A stretch of 64,000 nucleotides of DNA from Anaerocolumna sp047777345 (GTDB lineage Bacteria; Bacillota; Clostridia; Lachnospirales; Lachnospiraceae). The notes beneath the pieces were generated by a model. That model was not told the DNA's origin. It ran no database searches and saw only the letters and a list, made by a program, of their open reading frames with translations. Where the stretch lies: NCBI GenBank assembly GCA_047777345.1, contig JBKEEJ010000006.1, positions 124,001-188,000 on the forward strand, written 5' to 3'. Made by a program: the position numbers and the translations under genes. This document shows positions 33,387 to 42,297 of the stretch, one piece after another (position 1 is the first letter of the stretch; each line of letters starts with the position of its first letter).

Positions 33387-33521
33387 AAAAAAAGCCTGAC
33401 TAAAGTCCCTATGTATATACCCTTATAGCTTCAAAGTTTTCTTTACAGCTTTTTTCCTTGCATGCAAAACAAACCATGATAATCCTTTGGTACTTTAAGT
33501 GGATTTTGAGTCAGGCTTTCC
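33387..33521 (-). terminator. Long-loop terminator of pfkA
   Basis: On the minus strand AAAGCCTGACT (33508-33519 region) and AGTCAGGC (33392-33400) form the base stem, ~110 bases apart, with TTTTTTTAAC after it. The interior holds a second short helix of low certainty. Confidence 0.5.
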
Positions 33522-33581
33522 TTTATTATAATACTATGATTAAAGATGAATTAACACGAATTGGCTTCTAAGCCAAATTCT

Positions 33582-34559
33582 TTATCTGGACAGCATTTTT
33601 GCCATATCATATAAATACTGATCAATGTCTTTTGTCATGGAAAGTGCTTCCTTAATGTCAAAGTCTACGTACTTGCCGTTTTTGTATCCGACAACACGAT
33701 TGGTAGCACCCTGGCGTAATAAGTCAACAGCATAAGTTCCCATGGCAGAAGCATGTACCCTGTCTATGCAGGTAGGGCTGCCGCCTCTTTGAATATGCCC
33801 GATAATGGTTGCTCTGGTTTCCATTCCTGTGGCAGCTTCGATTCTCTTTGCCATATTATCGGAATCTCCGATACCTTCTGCATTTACAATAATATAATGC
33901 TTTTTACCGGCTTTTCTTCTTTCAATAATCTTGTCGATTATCTTCTGTTCATCATAATCATATCTTTCTGTAATAAGGATATCCTCAGCTCCATTGGCAA
34001 TACCGCACCATAAAGCGATATAACCGGCATTTCTTCCCATTACCTCGATGATGCTGCATCTTTCATGGGATGTGGAAGTATCTCTTACTTTGTCAATTGC
34101 TTGCATAGCAGTGTTTACAGCCGTATCAAAACCAATGGTATAATCTGTGCAGGCAATGTCTAAGTCAATGGTACCCGGAATACATACTGTGTTAATACCT
34201 CTGGCGGAAAGATCAGCTGCGCCGCGGAAAGATCCGTCTCCTCCGATTACCACAAGTCCGTCAATACCATGTTTTTTGCAAATGGCTGCTCCCTTGTCCT
34301 GTCCTTCTGTTGTTCTGAATTCCTTGCTTCTTGCAGTATAAAGAATAGTGCCGCCTCTTTGAATAATATCGGAAACGCTTTTGGCGTCCATGTCTATAAT
34401 ATCTTCTTCCAATAATCCGCTGTAACCGCGTCTAATACCTTTTACATTAATTCCATGAGCCAGCGCTGTTCTGACTACCGCTCTGATTGCTGCGTTCATA
34501 CCCGGCGCATCTCCGCCGCTTGTTAATACACCTATTGTTTTAACTTTATTTTCTTCCAT
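33582..34559 (-). CDS. pfkA: ATP-dependent 6-phosphofructokinase
   Basis: 325 residues. Catalyses fructose-6-phosphate to fructose-1,6-bisphosphate. Motifs: SGGDAPGMNAAIR (N-terminal), VVIGGDGSFRGA with the glycine associated with ATP rather than pyrophosphate use, PGTIDLDI (catalytic D retained; the more common form is TIDND), TSHERCSIIEVMGRNAGYIA, and IGHIQRGGSPT. The ATG at 34559 has GGAGG five bases upstream; an earlier TTG includes that site. Follows dnaE by 46 bp, the usual Firmicute order, probably one transcript. Confidence 0.97.
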   Translation of the reverse strand: MEENKVKTIGVLTSGGDAPGMNAAIRAVVRTALAHGINVKGIRRGYSGLLEEDIIDMDAKSVSDIIQRGGTILYTARSKEFRTTEGQDKGAAICKKHGIDGLVVIGGDGSFRGAADLSARGINTVCIPGTIDLDIACTDYTIGFDTAVNTAMQAIDKVRDTSTSHERCSIIEVMGRNAGYIALWCGIANGAEDILITERYDYDEQKIIDKIIERRKAGKKHYIIVNAEGIGDSDNMAKRIEAATGMETRATIIGHIQRGGSPTCIDRVHASAMGTYAVDLLRQGATNRVVGYKNGKYVDFDIKEALSMTKDIDQYLYDMAKMLSR

Positions 34560-34604
34560 AACAGCCTCCAAAAATCTAAAATTGATTTTATTTTAATCTA
34601 TTTT

Positions 34605-37600
34605 TCAAGCTTTTTCAATACTCTTTTCCAAGACTTTTACATTTGCTTCCGTATAAACCTGCTTTAACTTACCGACAAGTTCAACATCTGCCTTTACTCC
34701 CATACTTTTTGGCAAACGTTTTATCGCTTTTTCACATTCCAGATATATACATACACCGTCTGTCCCGTCATATTGCCTTAATATACCGTATAATCTTTGT
34801 TCGTCTTCCATAAACTTCTCTTTATTGGAATATTTTATCCAGATTTCTTTCGGTATACTGTCAAAGGGTATAATCTCCTGACAAATCAGTTTGGCCGGCT
34901 TATCTTCTTCCACCGTTATCTTACCCTTTACCAGTACCTTGTTATCCTCATAAAGCTGCAATTTATATTTGTCATAATCTTTGGGAAAGATTATGATTTC
35001 CACTGTTCCCACCATATCTTCCAGGGTAATGAAAGCCATCATAGAGTTATTTTTGGTGGTTTTTACGGTTTTTCCGGTAATTATGCCTCCCACAACAGCA
35101 ATGTCGCCGTCTTTTACTTTAACCTGGCCCGTTTCCTCGTCAACAGCAAAATCCATAGTGGTTGCGGTTATATTTTTCTTTAACAGCTCCGTATAGGCTT
35201 CCAGAGGATGTCCGCTGACATATATACCCATAACTTCCTTTTCAAATGCAAGCTTTTGCTCCATGGTATATTCTCCTACATCCGGCAGCTTAATCTCATA
35301 ATTTTTTTTCTCTGATTCACCCACAAAATCAAATAAGGAGATCTGACCCGTCAGATTTTTCTTCTTTTCCTCAGCCACATCATCCAAAACCTGTACGTAT
35401 ATCATCATAAGCTGCTTTCTGGTACCGGGCAAACTGTCAAAGGCTCCGGATTTTATAAAACTTTCCACTGTCCGTTTATTTACTTCTTTGCCGGACAGGC
35501 GCTCGGCAAAATCCCTTAAGCTGGTGTATTTGCCGTTTAACTCCCGCTCCTTTACGATTGCCTCGATAACCGGCTTACCAAGGCCCTTGATTGCGGAAAG
35601 GCCATAACGGATTGCTCCACCTGATACGGAAAAGTCACTGTCCCCTTCATTAATGTCCGGAGGAAGAATCTGTATTCCCATCTGCCTGCAGGTATATACA
35701 TATTCCGCCACCTTTCCAGGATTGTCTATAACGGAAGTCATTAATGCCGCCATAAATTCTACCGGATAATAACATTTCAAAAAAGCAGTCTGATAAGAAA
35801 CCACCGCATAGGCAGCGGCATGGGACTTATTAAAGGCATATTTCGCAAAATCTGTCATTTCATCAAAAATATGATGGGCTACCTCTTCCGGAATGCCATT
35901 CTTTATACATCCCGGTATATTTTCATCCTCATTGCCATATACAAAATTATGCCTTTCTTTCTCCATTACGGATGCTTTCTTCTTTGCCATGGCACGGCGA
36001 ACCAGGTCGCTTCTGCCATAACTGTAACCGGCAAGGTCCCGTACAATCTGCATGACCTGTTCCTGATATACGATACATCCGTATGTTGGAGCCAAAATCG
36101 GTTCCAGCTGAGGGCATTCATAGACAATTCCCTCTTTTGAATTTTTACCCTTAATATATTTCGGAATAAAATCCATGGGTCCCGGACGATAAAGGGATAT
36201 GCCGGCAATAATATCTTCCATGTTTTTGGGCTTAAGTTCCTTCATAAAGTTTTTCATTCCGGCACTTTCCAGCTGAAAGACACCTTCTGTCTTACCGGAA
36301 GAAATCATGGCATATACGTTTTCATCATCATAATCAATGTTGTCTATGTCGATTTTTTCTTTTCTGTTCTTATTGATGAGCCGTACTGCATTCTGGATTA
36401 CCGTTAAGGTCCGCAGTCCCAAAAAGTCCATCTTAAGAAGCCCAAGCTCTTCCAAAGTTGTCATGGTAAACTGAGTGGTTATAGAATCATCGGCAGCTCT
36501 GGATAACGGCACATATTCCACCACAGGGGCATTACTGATTACCACTCCTGCCGCATGCATGGAAGTATGTCTTGGAAGGCCTTCCAAACGCATGGACATA
36601 TCAATCAGATAGCGAATTTCTTCATCCCCGTCATATAAAGACCGCAGTTCCGGATTTATCTGAAGGGCTTTTTCAATGGTGATGCCCAGCTCATTGGGAA
36701 TCATTTTGGCCACCGTATCGACCCTGCTGTAACCTAAATCCAGTGCTCGTCCCACATCCCGGATTACCGCCCTTGCGGCCATGGTTCCGAAGGTAATAAT
36801 CTGAACCACCCGGTCTTTACCATATTTTCTTACTACGTAATCAATTACTTCCTGTCTTCGTTCAAAACAAAAGTCAATGTCTATATCAGGCATGGTTAAA
36901 CGTTCCGGATTTAAGAACCGTTCAAACAGCAAATTATAGCGAATGGGATCAATATTGGTGATTCCCAGGCAGTAGGAAACAATACTTCCAGCGGCGCTGC
37001 CTCTTCCCGGTCCCACCATAATGCCATGATCCTTCGCGTATTTTATAAAATCCCCTACAATTAAGAAATAATCTACAAATCCCATACTGCGGATTGTTTC
37101 AATCTCATATTCCAGGCGCTTTTTTAATTCAGGAGAAGGATTCGGATATCTTTTGTATAATCCTTCCTGACATAATTTTTTCAAATATTCCAGAGCCGTA
37201 AAGCCATCCGGCACATCAAACTTAGGCAACTTATATTTTCCAAATTCAATTGTCACATTGCAGCGCTTGGCAATCCGGTATGTGTTTTCCAAAGCCTCGG
37301 GAGCATATGGAAAAAGCTTATACATTTCCTCCGGTGATTTGATATAATACTGGCCGCCTTCATAACGCATACGGTTTTCATCCGTTACCTTTTTCTGGGT
37401 TTGTATGCATAATAATATATCATGGGCGGCGGCATCACTTTCTAAGGTATAATGTACGTCATTGGTAGCAACAAGCTGGATTCCGGTTTCCCTGCTCATC
37501 CGCATCAGGCCCTGATTGACAAAGGTTTGCTCCGGTATCCCATGATCCTGCAGTTCCAGAAAGAAATTGTTTTCTCCAAAAATATCCCTTAAGTTTAAAG

Positions 37601-38075
37601 CAGCCTTTTTGGCTTCTTCATAAAAACCCTTGCGCAGATTGCTTGCCACTTCCCCTCCAAGACAGGCACTTAATGCAATAATTCCCTCGCTGTATTCTTT
37701 TAATACTTCATAGTCCACTCTTGGTTTATAATAAAATCCTTCCAGAAAACCCTTGGAAACGATTTTCATCAGGTTGGCATATCCCGTATTATTTTCGGCC
37801 AATAATACCAGATGATAATACCTGTCCTCGGAGGAATTTGGTTCCCTGTCAAAACGGGATCCCGGCGCCACATAAACCTCGCAACCTATAATGGGACGGA
37901 TTCCTTCTGCCTGACAAGCATGGTAAAAATCAATAACACCATACATAACACCATGATCCGTAATTGCCATGCTGTCCATCCCCAATTCCTTAACTCTGGC
38001 AACCATTTCCTTAATCTTACCGGAACCATCCAAAAGACTATATTCGGTATGTAAATGCAAATGCGTAAAATTCAT
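34605..38075 (-). CDS. dnaE: DNA polymerase III subunit alpha (DnaE1)
   Basis: 1156 residues. PHP domain at the start (FTHLHLHTEYSLLDGSGKI, MAITDHGVMYG); polymerase palm with the triple-acidic PDIDIDF motif (~400) and the fingers GRGSAAGSIVSYCLGIT; then a helix-hairpin-helix-like segment, an OB domain (TKNNSMMAFITLEDMVGTVEIIIFP) and a short C-terminal region. It is the DnaE1-like replicative subunit; Firmicutes also need PolC, which is not here. ATG with AGGAGCC upstream. Genes dnaE and pfkA are adjacent in many Clostridia and probably co-transcribed. Confidence 0.97.
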   Translation of the reverse strand: MNFTHLHLHTEYSLLDGSGKIKEMVARVKELGMDSMAITDHGVMYGVIDFYHACQAEGIRPIIGCEVYVAPGSRFDREPNSSEDRYYHLVLLAENNTGYANLMKIVSKGFLEGFYYKPRVDYEVLKEYSEGIIALSACLGGEVASNLRKGFYEEAKKAALNLRDIFGENNFFLELQDHGIPEQTFVNQGLMRMSRETGIQLVATNDVHYTLESDAAAHDILLCIQTQKKVTDENRMRYEGGQYYIKSPEEMYKLFPYAPEALENTYRIAKRCNVTIEFGKYKLPKFDVPDGFTALEYLKKLCQEGLYKRYPNPSPELKKRLEYEIETIRSMGFVDYFLIVGDFIKYAKDHGIMVGPGRGSAAGSIVSYCLGITNIDPIRYNLLFERFLNPERLTMPDIDIDFCFERRQEVIDYVVRKYGKDRVVQIITFGTMAARAVIRDVGRALDLGYSRVDTVAKMIPNELGITIEKALQINPELRSLYDGDEEIRYLIDMSMRLEGLPRHTSMHAAGVVISNAPVVEYVPLSRAADDSITTQFTMTTLEELGLLKMDFLGLRTLTVIQNAVRLINKNRKEKIDIDNIDYDDENVYAMISSGKTEGVFQLESAGMKNFMKELKPKNMEDIIAGISLYRPGPMDFIPKYIKGKNSKEGIVYECPQLEPILAPTYGCIVYQEQVMQIVRDLAGYSYGRSDLVRRAMAKKKASVMEKERHNFVYGNEDENIPGCIKNGIPEEVAHHIFDEMTDFAKYAFNKSHAAAYAVVSYQTAFLKCYYPVEFMAALMTSVIDNPGKVAEYVYTCRQMGIQILPPDINEGDSDFSVSGGAIRYGLSAIKGLGKPVIEAIVKERELNGKYTSLRDFAERLSGKEVNKRTVESFIKSGAFDSLPGTRKQLMMIYVQVLDDVAEEKKKNLTGQISLFDFVGESEKKNYEIKLPDVGEYTMEQKLAFEKEVMGIYVSGHPLEAYTELLKKNITATTMDFAVDEETGQVKVKDGDIAVVGGIITGKTVKTTKNNSMMAFITLEDMVGTVEIIIFPKDYDKYKLQLYEDNKVLVKGKITVEEDKPAKLICQEIIPFDSIPKEIWIKYSNKEKFMEDEQRLYGILRQYDGTDGVCIYLECEKAIKRLPKSMGVKADVELVGKLKQVYTEANVKVLEKSIEKA

Positions 38076-38288
38076 AACCGGCTCCTATCTGTCTTACTAC
38101 AAGGCTAAAAAGCCCCTGTTTTCCCAAATGTTACCAAAAATGGTCATCCAACTATCCTTATTAATTATACCATAAGGCTACCTTTCATTAAAGCAAAAAA
38201 ATACAGCAAGTTAATGCTGTACTTTCTACATATTTACGAATATTTACGATCCGATAAAACCTTTGCTGCAAAAACTTTTTTGTTTTTA

Positions 38289-39734
38289 TTACTTTAAGGC
38301 CGGCCTTGATTTGTCCACCACTTTACTTACATCAAACAGGTCTTTCAGACGTTCCGGAAACTGCAGCATGGCCTGTCCATCCAGTGGTCTTCTGGTCATT
38401 CTGACGTAATCGTCTTTTACCTGAATCCAGGGGGATTTATAAACGCCGCAAAAATAATCAAACCCCAATTTTTTTAAATATGCAAACTTATCACTGCTGT
38501 AATGACCCATGGTGGTTTCAATATCAATCCCAAAAGGGAAAATATAAATATCTGTAGGGCCAATAAGAGAACCCACTTCTTCCATCCACCTGTCGGAATC
38601 TTTTTGGGTAAATTGGATAGTGGCTTTTCCCATATCCCGGTGACCGTAACTATGGGAAGCAAATTCCCATCCCCGTTCTTTCATAACCTTGACTATGTTT
38701 TTTACCGTTTTTTTATCCTGTTCATAAGTAGGGGAAGACGGATCATTGGTCCGATACCCCAGCACACCTTCGTAACCGGTCAAGGCAAGTATTCCTTTGG
38801 CTCCTTTATAGGAAAAGTCCGGATGTTCTTCGATAAATGACTCCAGAATAGGAACCATATCATAATCCCCTACCGTTACCGTACCGTCATCCATAATCAT
38901 TTCCGTAGCCGGTCGTCCGTTTTCATCAAGTACAATTCTGGATGCAAAACCGTCTCCTGTCATATATTCGTAATAACAAACGTCGTCCTGGGATATTACG
39001 AAAGGTTTTTTATCCGGCGGCAGCATAATATCCCCCGGAACATACTTTTCTTTTCCGTCTTCTCCTTTTACCTTTTTCGTCACATCATGTATGCTGACAA
39101 TGACATATCCCTGATCATACATTTGCTGCATCATGGCTTTAAATTCATCTATGGTAGTCATATAATAATTATACCCGTTGGAATCATAATCTCCGTCAAA
39201 GGCTTTACTGGTATCTGCCACTAATATATGAAAAAACACATGGCTGATTTCATCAATAGAGTCATAAGCCCCAAAAGGATCCAGGGACTCTTTTGCTTTC
39301 TCGTAACCGGCAATGGCATTTGTCAGGGCTTCATAATCGGTATAATTATCACCGAAACTTTTTATCAGCTGAATGGCTCCGTCATAATCATATCCTAAAG
39401 CCAGCCGGTCTGCCTTCTTAATCAGTTCCTGGATTTTTCCCTCGACAGCCTTTTGCTCCTTTAATCTTTTTTCTTGTTCTTCTTCCTTGTGCGTTAATGC
39501 AGGCCCAGGGGTTGGAGTTCCGGTAATACTTACCGGGTTATTTTTATTATCTGCAGTTTTTTTCTTATCTCCGGAATTTTTATCATGAAGTACAAAATAG
39601 GCAAAGGCAGCCACAGCAATACAAAGAATGATTGCCTCTAATAATAACAGACTGTAAAATTTTTTCTTTTCGCCCGGTTCCCCTCCCGGACTAAATTTAC
39701 TTTGTTTCTGGTCACGTACCTTATTACCAGCCAT
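38289..39734 (-). CDS. Membrane-anchored polysaccharide deacetylase-like protein
   Basis: About 481 residues. An N-terminal transmembrane anchor (LLLLEAIILCIAVAAFAYFVL, ~28-48) is followed by a proline/threonine linker, a helical region with KEEEQEKRLKEQKAVEGKIQELIKKADRLALGYDYDGAIQLI, and a C-terminal NodB-like deacetylase domain with VISQDDVCYYEYM (metal D-D) and FASHSYGHRDMGKA (H-x-x-x-H). Acts outside the membrane on a polysaccharide; whether peptidoglycan or another glycan cannot be told. Start at 39734, AGGAG eight bases before it; an ATG two codons earlier is closer to the site. Confidence 0.8.
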   Translation of the reverse strand: MAGNKVRDQKQSKFSPGGEPGEKKKFYSLLLLEAIILCIAVAAFAYFVLHDKNSGDKKKTADNKNNPVSITGTPTPGPALTHKEEEQEKRLKEQKAVEGKIQELIKKADRLALGYDYDGAIQLIKSFGDNYTDYEALTNAIAGYEKAKESLDPFGAYDSIDEISHVFFHILVADTSKAFDGDYDSNGYNYYMTTIDEFKAMMQQMYDQGYVIVSIHDVTKKVKGEDGKEKYVPGDIMLPPDKKPFVISQDDVCYYEYMTGDGFASRIVLDENGRPATEMIMDDGTVTVGDYDMVPILESFIEEHPDFSYKGAKGILALTGYEGVLGYRTNDPSSPTYEQDKKTVKNIVKVMKERGWEFASHSYGHRDMGKATIQFTQKDSDRWMEEVGSLIGPTDIYIFPFGIDIETTMGHYSSDKFAYLKKLGFDYFCGVYKSPWIQVKDDYVRMTRRPLDGQAMLQFPERLKDLFDVSKVVDKSRPALK

Positions 39735-40121
39735 TTTCATTTCTCCTGATTTTACTTTTTAGTATTAATCTTTCGTTACTGTTAAGCTTTAGGATGCCAC
39801 ATTACAAAATATTTTATAACATGAAACCCGTATCTTAAAATAGGCATCATAATAACTTATGCTTAATAATATAGCACAATGATATTTCCAAATTATTACA
39901 TTTGTGTTAATTTATATTTCTATTCTTTTTCATTTTGTTATTTTTATGTATCAGACCGGTAATAAAGTGAGAAAATTTAGGAAGACATCCGGGGACATTT
40001 CCCTTCAGGGTATCATCAAGGGAAATTTTTCTTCAAGGTGTCATCCGGGGATATTATATTTTCTTACCGGATTGCCTATCTTACCGGAAGTTTTTTAATC
40101 CATAGGAGAATTTCCTATGAA
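39735..40121. other. Intergenic region with a degenerate tandem repeat
   Basis: No gene recognised. An in-frame 65-codon stretch on the plus strand crosses the tandem repeat and is not credible as a protein. See the repeat at 39984-40067. Confidence 0.45.
39984..40067. repeat. Degenerate 28-bp tandem repeat, about 3 units
   Basis: Units begin at 39984 (GACATCCGGGGACATTTCCC), 40012 (ATCATCAAGGGAAATTTTTC) and 40040 (GTCATCCGGGGATATTATAT); each runs 28 bases with the shared frame ATC-n-GGGGA-nATTT and a CTTCAnGGT end. The period, 28, is not a multiple of 3, so it is not a coding repeat. Confidence 0.5.
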
Positions 40122-40164
40122 TTAAAAAAATCTGCCTCATAGGTTAATCCATACGGCAGATTTT
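40122..40164 (-). terminator. Terminator of the murB-rapZ-whiA-crh operon
   Basis: AAAATCTGCC (40127-40136) and GGCAGATTTT (40155-40164) with a ~18-base loop; the minus strand then reads TTTTTTT. A second hairpin (ATCCATAGGA/TCCTATGAAT) lies just beyond. Confidence 0.8.
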
Positions 40165-40170
40165 ATAAAA

Positions 40171-40425
40171 TTATTTGCTGCTTAAATATTTTTCTATGTT
40201 TTCCATTGCTGCTTCTTCATCCGGCCCATCGGCAGTAACTGTTACTTCTTCCCCTGCAGCCAGTCCCAGGCTCATCATTCCCATAATGCTTTTGGCATTC
40301 ACTTTTTTGTCATCGCATTCTACGTAGATTTTGCTTTCATACTGACTTGCAACCTGTACCAGCAAAGCAACCGGTCTTGCTTCTAATCCCGTAGGAATAT
40401 TAATTAATATTTTCTTTGTTACCAT
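40171..40425 (-). CDS. crh: Crh-like HPr paralogue lacking the catalytic histidine
   Basis: 84 residues, HPr fold. The phospho-histidine of HPr (GLHARP) is replaced: here T-G-L-E15-A-R-P, from a GAA codon. The regulatory serine S46 is intact in AKSIMGMMSL. In Bacillus subtilis the paralogue Crh carries Q15, keeps S46 and acts only as co-repressor with CcpA once HprK phosphorylates the serine. Loss of His15 means it cannot carry PTS phosphate. Position after rapZ-whiA matches the Bacillus order. The start overlaps the whiA end by 26 bp; AGGAGG precedes it. A separate genuine HPr is needed for the PTS and is not in the window. Confidence 0.88.
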   Translation of the reverse strand: MVTKKILINIPTGLEARPVALLVQVASQYESKIYVECDDKKVNAKSIMGMMSLGLAAGEEVTVTADGPDEEAAMENIEKYLSSK

Positions 40426-41386
40426 ATTTTACTTCCTCCTTCTGTTCCCTTAAGTTATCAGCTAAAATGCTTAGTTTACGCAATCTGTGGTTAACTCCGG
40501 ATTTACCGATGGGCGGACTAAGCAGTGCTCCCAGTTCTTTCAGTGAGCTTTCGGGGTACTCGATCCGCAAAGCTGCGATTTCTGCCAGTCCCTCTGATAA
40601 TTCACCAAAGCCAATTGTATTTTTTATATATAGAATATCATCTATCTGCTTTGTTGCAGCCATCACCGTTTTGTTTATATTGGCAGCTTCACAATTGACC
40701 TGTCTGTTAATGGAATTTCTCATTTCTTTTAATATTCGCACATTTTCCAGATTCATCAGTGCCACATGTGCTTCCATTATATTAAGCAGATCGACAATTT
40801 GCGAGCCTTCCTTAACATATACAACAAAGTATTTCTTACGGATAACAATTTTGGCATCAATATCAAAGCTGTTGATTACTTCCTGTAACTGTTTTGCCTT
40901 CGGTTCGCTTACGGTTACAATTTCAAAATGATAGGTTTTTTTCGGATCACTCATGGAACCGGCAGCTAAAAAGGCGCCTCGAATAAATGCCCTTTTACAG
41001 CATACCTGCTGGAATACCAGGTTGTCTTTAACGGAAAGGTCGTCTGCTGTTTCCAGATCTTCGTCAATTAATTTTGTTGCCATAAGTATTTTTATAATCA
41101 TATCATGATCCGTTATGATTAAACTATATACTTTGCTTGACCTTAATAATGGATTCCGCCTGATTGAAATTTCTGTATTTATATTAAATGTTTTTTTGAT
41201 TAAAGTAAAGTACTTTCTTGCAACTGTTATATTTTCGGTATGAAATTTTAAAATATACCGGCCATTGTCTGTGGTTATAATCCGTCCGCATAAACTGATT
41301 AATGCAGCTAATTCCGCTATCTGACAGTGTCTTGCAGGGCTTATATGTTTTGATAATTCTTCCTTTATTTCTTTGGAAAATGACAT
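40400..41386 (-). CDS. whiA: WhiA-family DNA-binding/cell-division regulator
   Basis: 328 residues. N-terminal LAGLIDADG-derived fold in two repeats (FSKEIKEELSKHISPARHCQIAELAALISLCGRI, CCKRAFIRGAFLAAGSMSDPKKTYHFEI) and a C-terminal helix-turn-helix (LAEIAALRIEYPESSLKELGALLSPPIGKSGVNHRLRKL). WhiA controls sporulation in Streptomyces and influences division in Firmicutes. Coding joins crh by a 26-bp overlap and follows rapZ by 27 bp. The homing endonuclease catalytic acids are not obvious, as usual for WhiA. Confidence 0.95.
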   Translation of the reverse strand: MSFSKEIKEELSKHISPARHCQIAELAALISLCGRIITTDNGRYILKFHTENITVARKYFTLIKKTFNINTEISIRRNPLLRSSKVYSLIITDHDMIIKILMATKLIDEDLETADDLSVKDNLVFQQVCCKRAFIRGAFLAAGSMSDPKKTYHFEIVTVSEPKAKQLQEVINSFDIDAKIVIRKKYFVVYVKEGSQIVDLLNIMEAHVALMNLENVRILKEMRNSINRQVNCEAANINKTVMAATKQIDDILYIKNTIGFGELSEGLAEIAALRIEYPESSLKELGALLSPPIGKSGVNHRLRKLSILADNLREQKEEVKYGNKENIN

Positions 41387-41413
41387 GTTTATTCACCTCA
41401 CAAGAACTTTCCA

Positions 41414-42280
41414 TTATCGTTTCTCATCTTTTTCAATGTCCCGATGTTCTACCTTAATCCCATATTCCAGCTTTTTTAAACGCCCGTAAAGTTCATTGGC
41501 AATGGTAACTGACCGGTGTTTGCCTCCGGTACAACCTATGCTGATTACCAGCTGGTTTTTCCCTTCCTGTATATAATTTGGAATCAGAAAGGATATCATG
41601 TCTTCCAGTTTGTTTAAAAAAGTTTCGGCCATTTCGGATTTCATTACATAATCTCTTACCGGTTGATCATTGCCTGTCTGGTACTTTAACACCGGATCAT
41701 AATATGGGTTTGGCAGGAACCTTACATCAAAAACCAAATCGGAATCTATCGGAATGCCGTATTTGAATCCAAAAGATAAGATTGTTATAAAAAAATTATT
41801 GTATTTTTGATTGCAGATATAAATTTTATCTACCTCAGCCTTAAGTTCACGAATTAACATCTGACTGGTATCAATAATAACGTCTGCTTTCTTCTTTATA
41901 AACTCCAGTTTCTTCCGTTCATTGGCTATTGCCTGTTCTACTCGTCCCGAACCGGCTAAGGGATGATTTCTCCGTGTTTCCTTGTATCGCTTAATTAAAA
42001 CTTCTGTTTTCGCATCTAGGAACAATATCTCATATTTATATCCGTCTTTTTTCATTTGTTCCAGTACTTCATCCAGTTCATCCAGTGCCTGTCCGCTGCG
42101 GATATCAATTCCTAAAGCTACTTTGTCGAATTTTTCTTTGCCATTTACAGTAAGCTGTACAAACTTATATATGAGCTGGATAGGAAGATTGTCTACACAG
42201 AAATACCCGGCATCTTCTAGCATTTTTAACACCGAACTTTTACCCGCTCCGGACATGCCTGTTACAATAACCATCCTCAT
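41414..42280 (-). CDS. rapZ: RapZ/YvcJ P-loop protein
   Basis: 288 residues. Walker A GMSGAGKS at 8-15, Walker B-like KVALGIDIRS, then RRNHPLAG and the C-terminal domain with IGCTGGKHRSVTIANEL, RDIEKDEKR. In enterics it is the RNA-binding adaptor of GlmZ; in Bacillus YvcJ hydrolyses nucleotides. Here it lies between murB and whiA, 17 bp after murB. The usual yvcK gene between rapZ and whiA is missing from this position. Confidence 0.95.
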   Translation of the reverse strand: MRMVIVTGMSGAGKSSVLKMLEDAGYFCVDNLPIQLIYKFVQLTVNGKEKFDKVALGIDIRSGQALDELDEVLEQMKKDGYKYEILFLDAKTEVLIKRYKETRRNHPLAGSGRVEQAIANERKKLEFIKKKADVIIDTSQMLIRELKAEVDKIYICNQKYNNFFITILSFGFKYGIPIDSDLVFDVRFLPNPYYDPVLKYQTGNDQPVRDYVMKSEMAETFLNKLEDMISFLIPNYIQEGKNQLVISIGCTGGKHRSVTIANELYGRLKKLEYGIKVEHRDIEKDEKR

Positions 42281-42297
42281 AGTGCCCTCTCAATCTG

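Noticed and set aside
33582..34559. PPi-dependent phosphofructokinase, suggested by TIDLD instead of TIDND
   Set aside because: The GGDGS motif has the glycine of ATP-dependent enzymes and the catalytic Asp is kept; Leu at this place is probably a lineage variant.
39904..40098. 65-codon open frame on the plus strand
   Set aside because: It spans the degenerate 28-bp repeats whose period is not a multiple of three, and lacks a ribosome site or family match.
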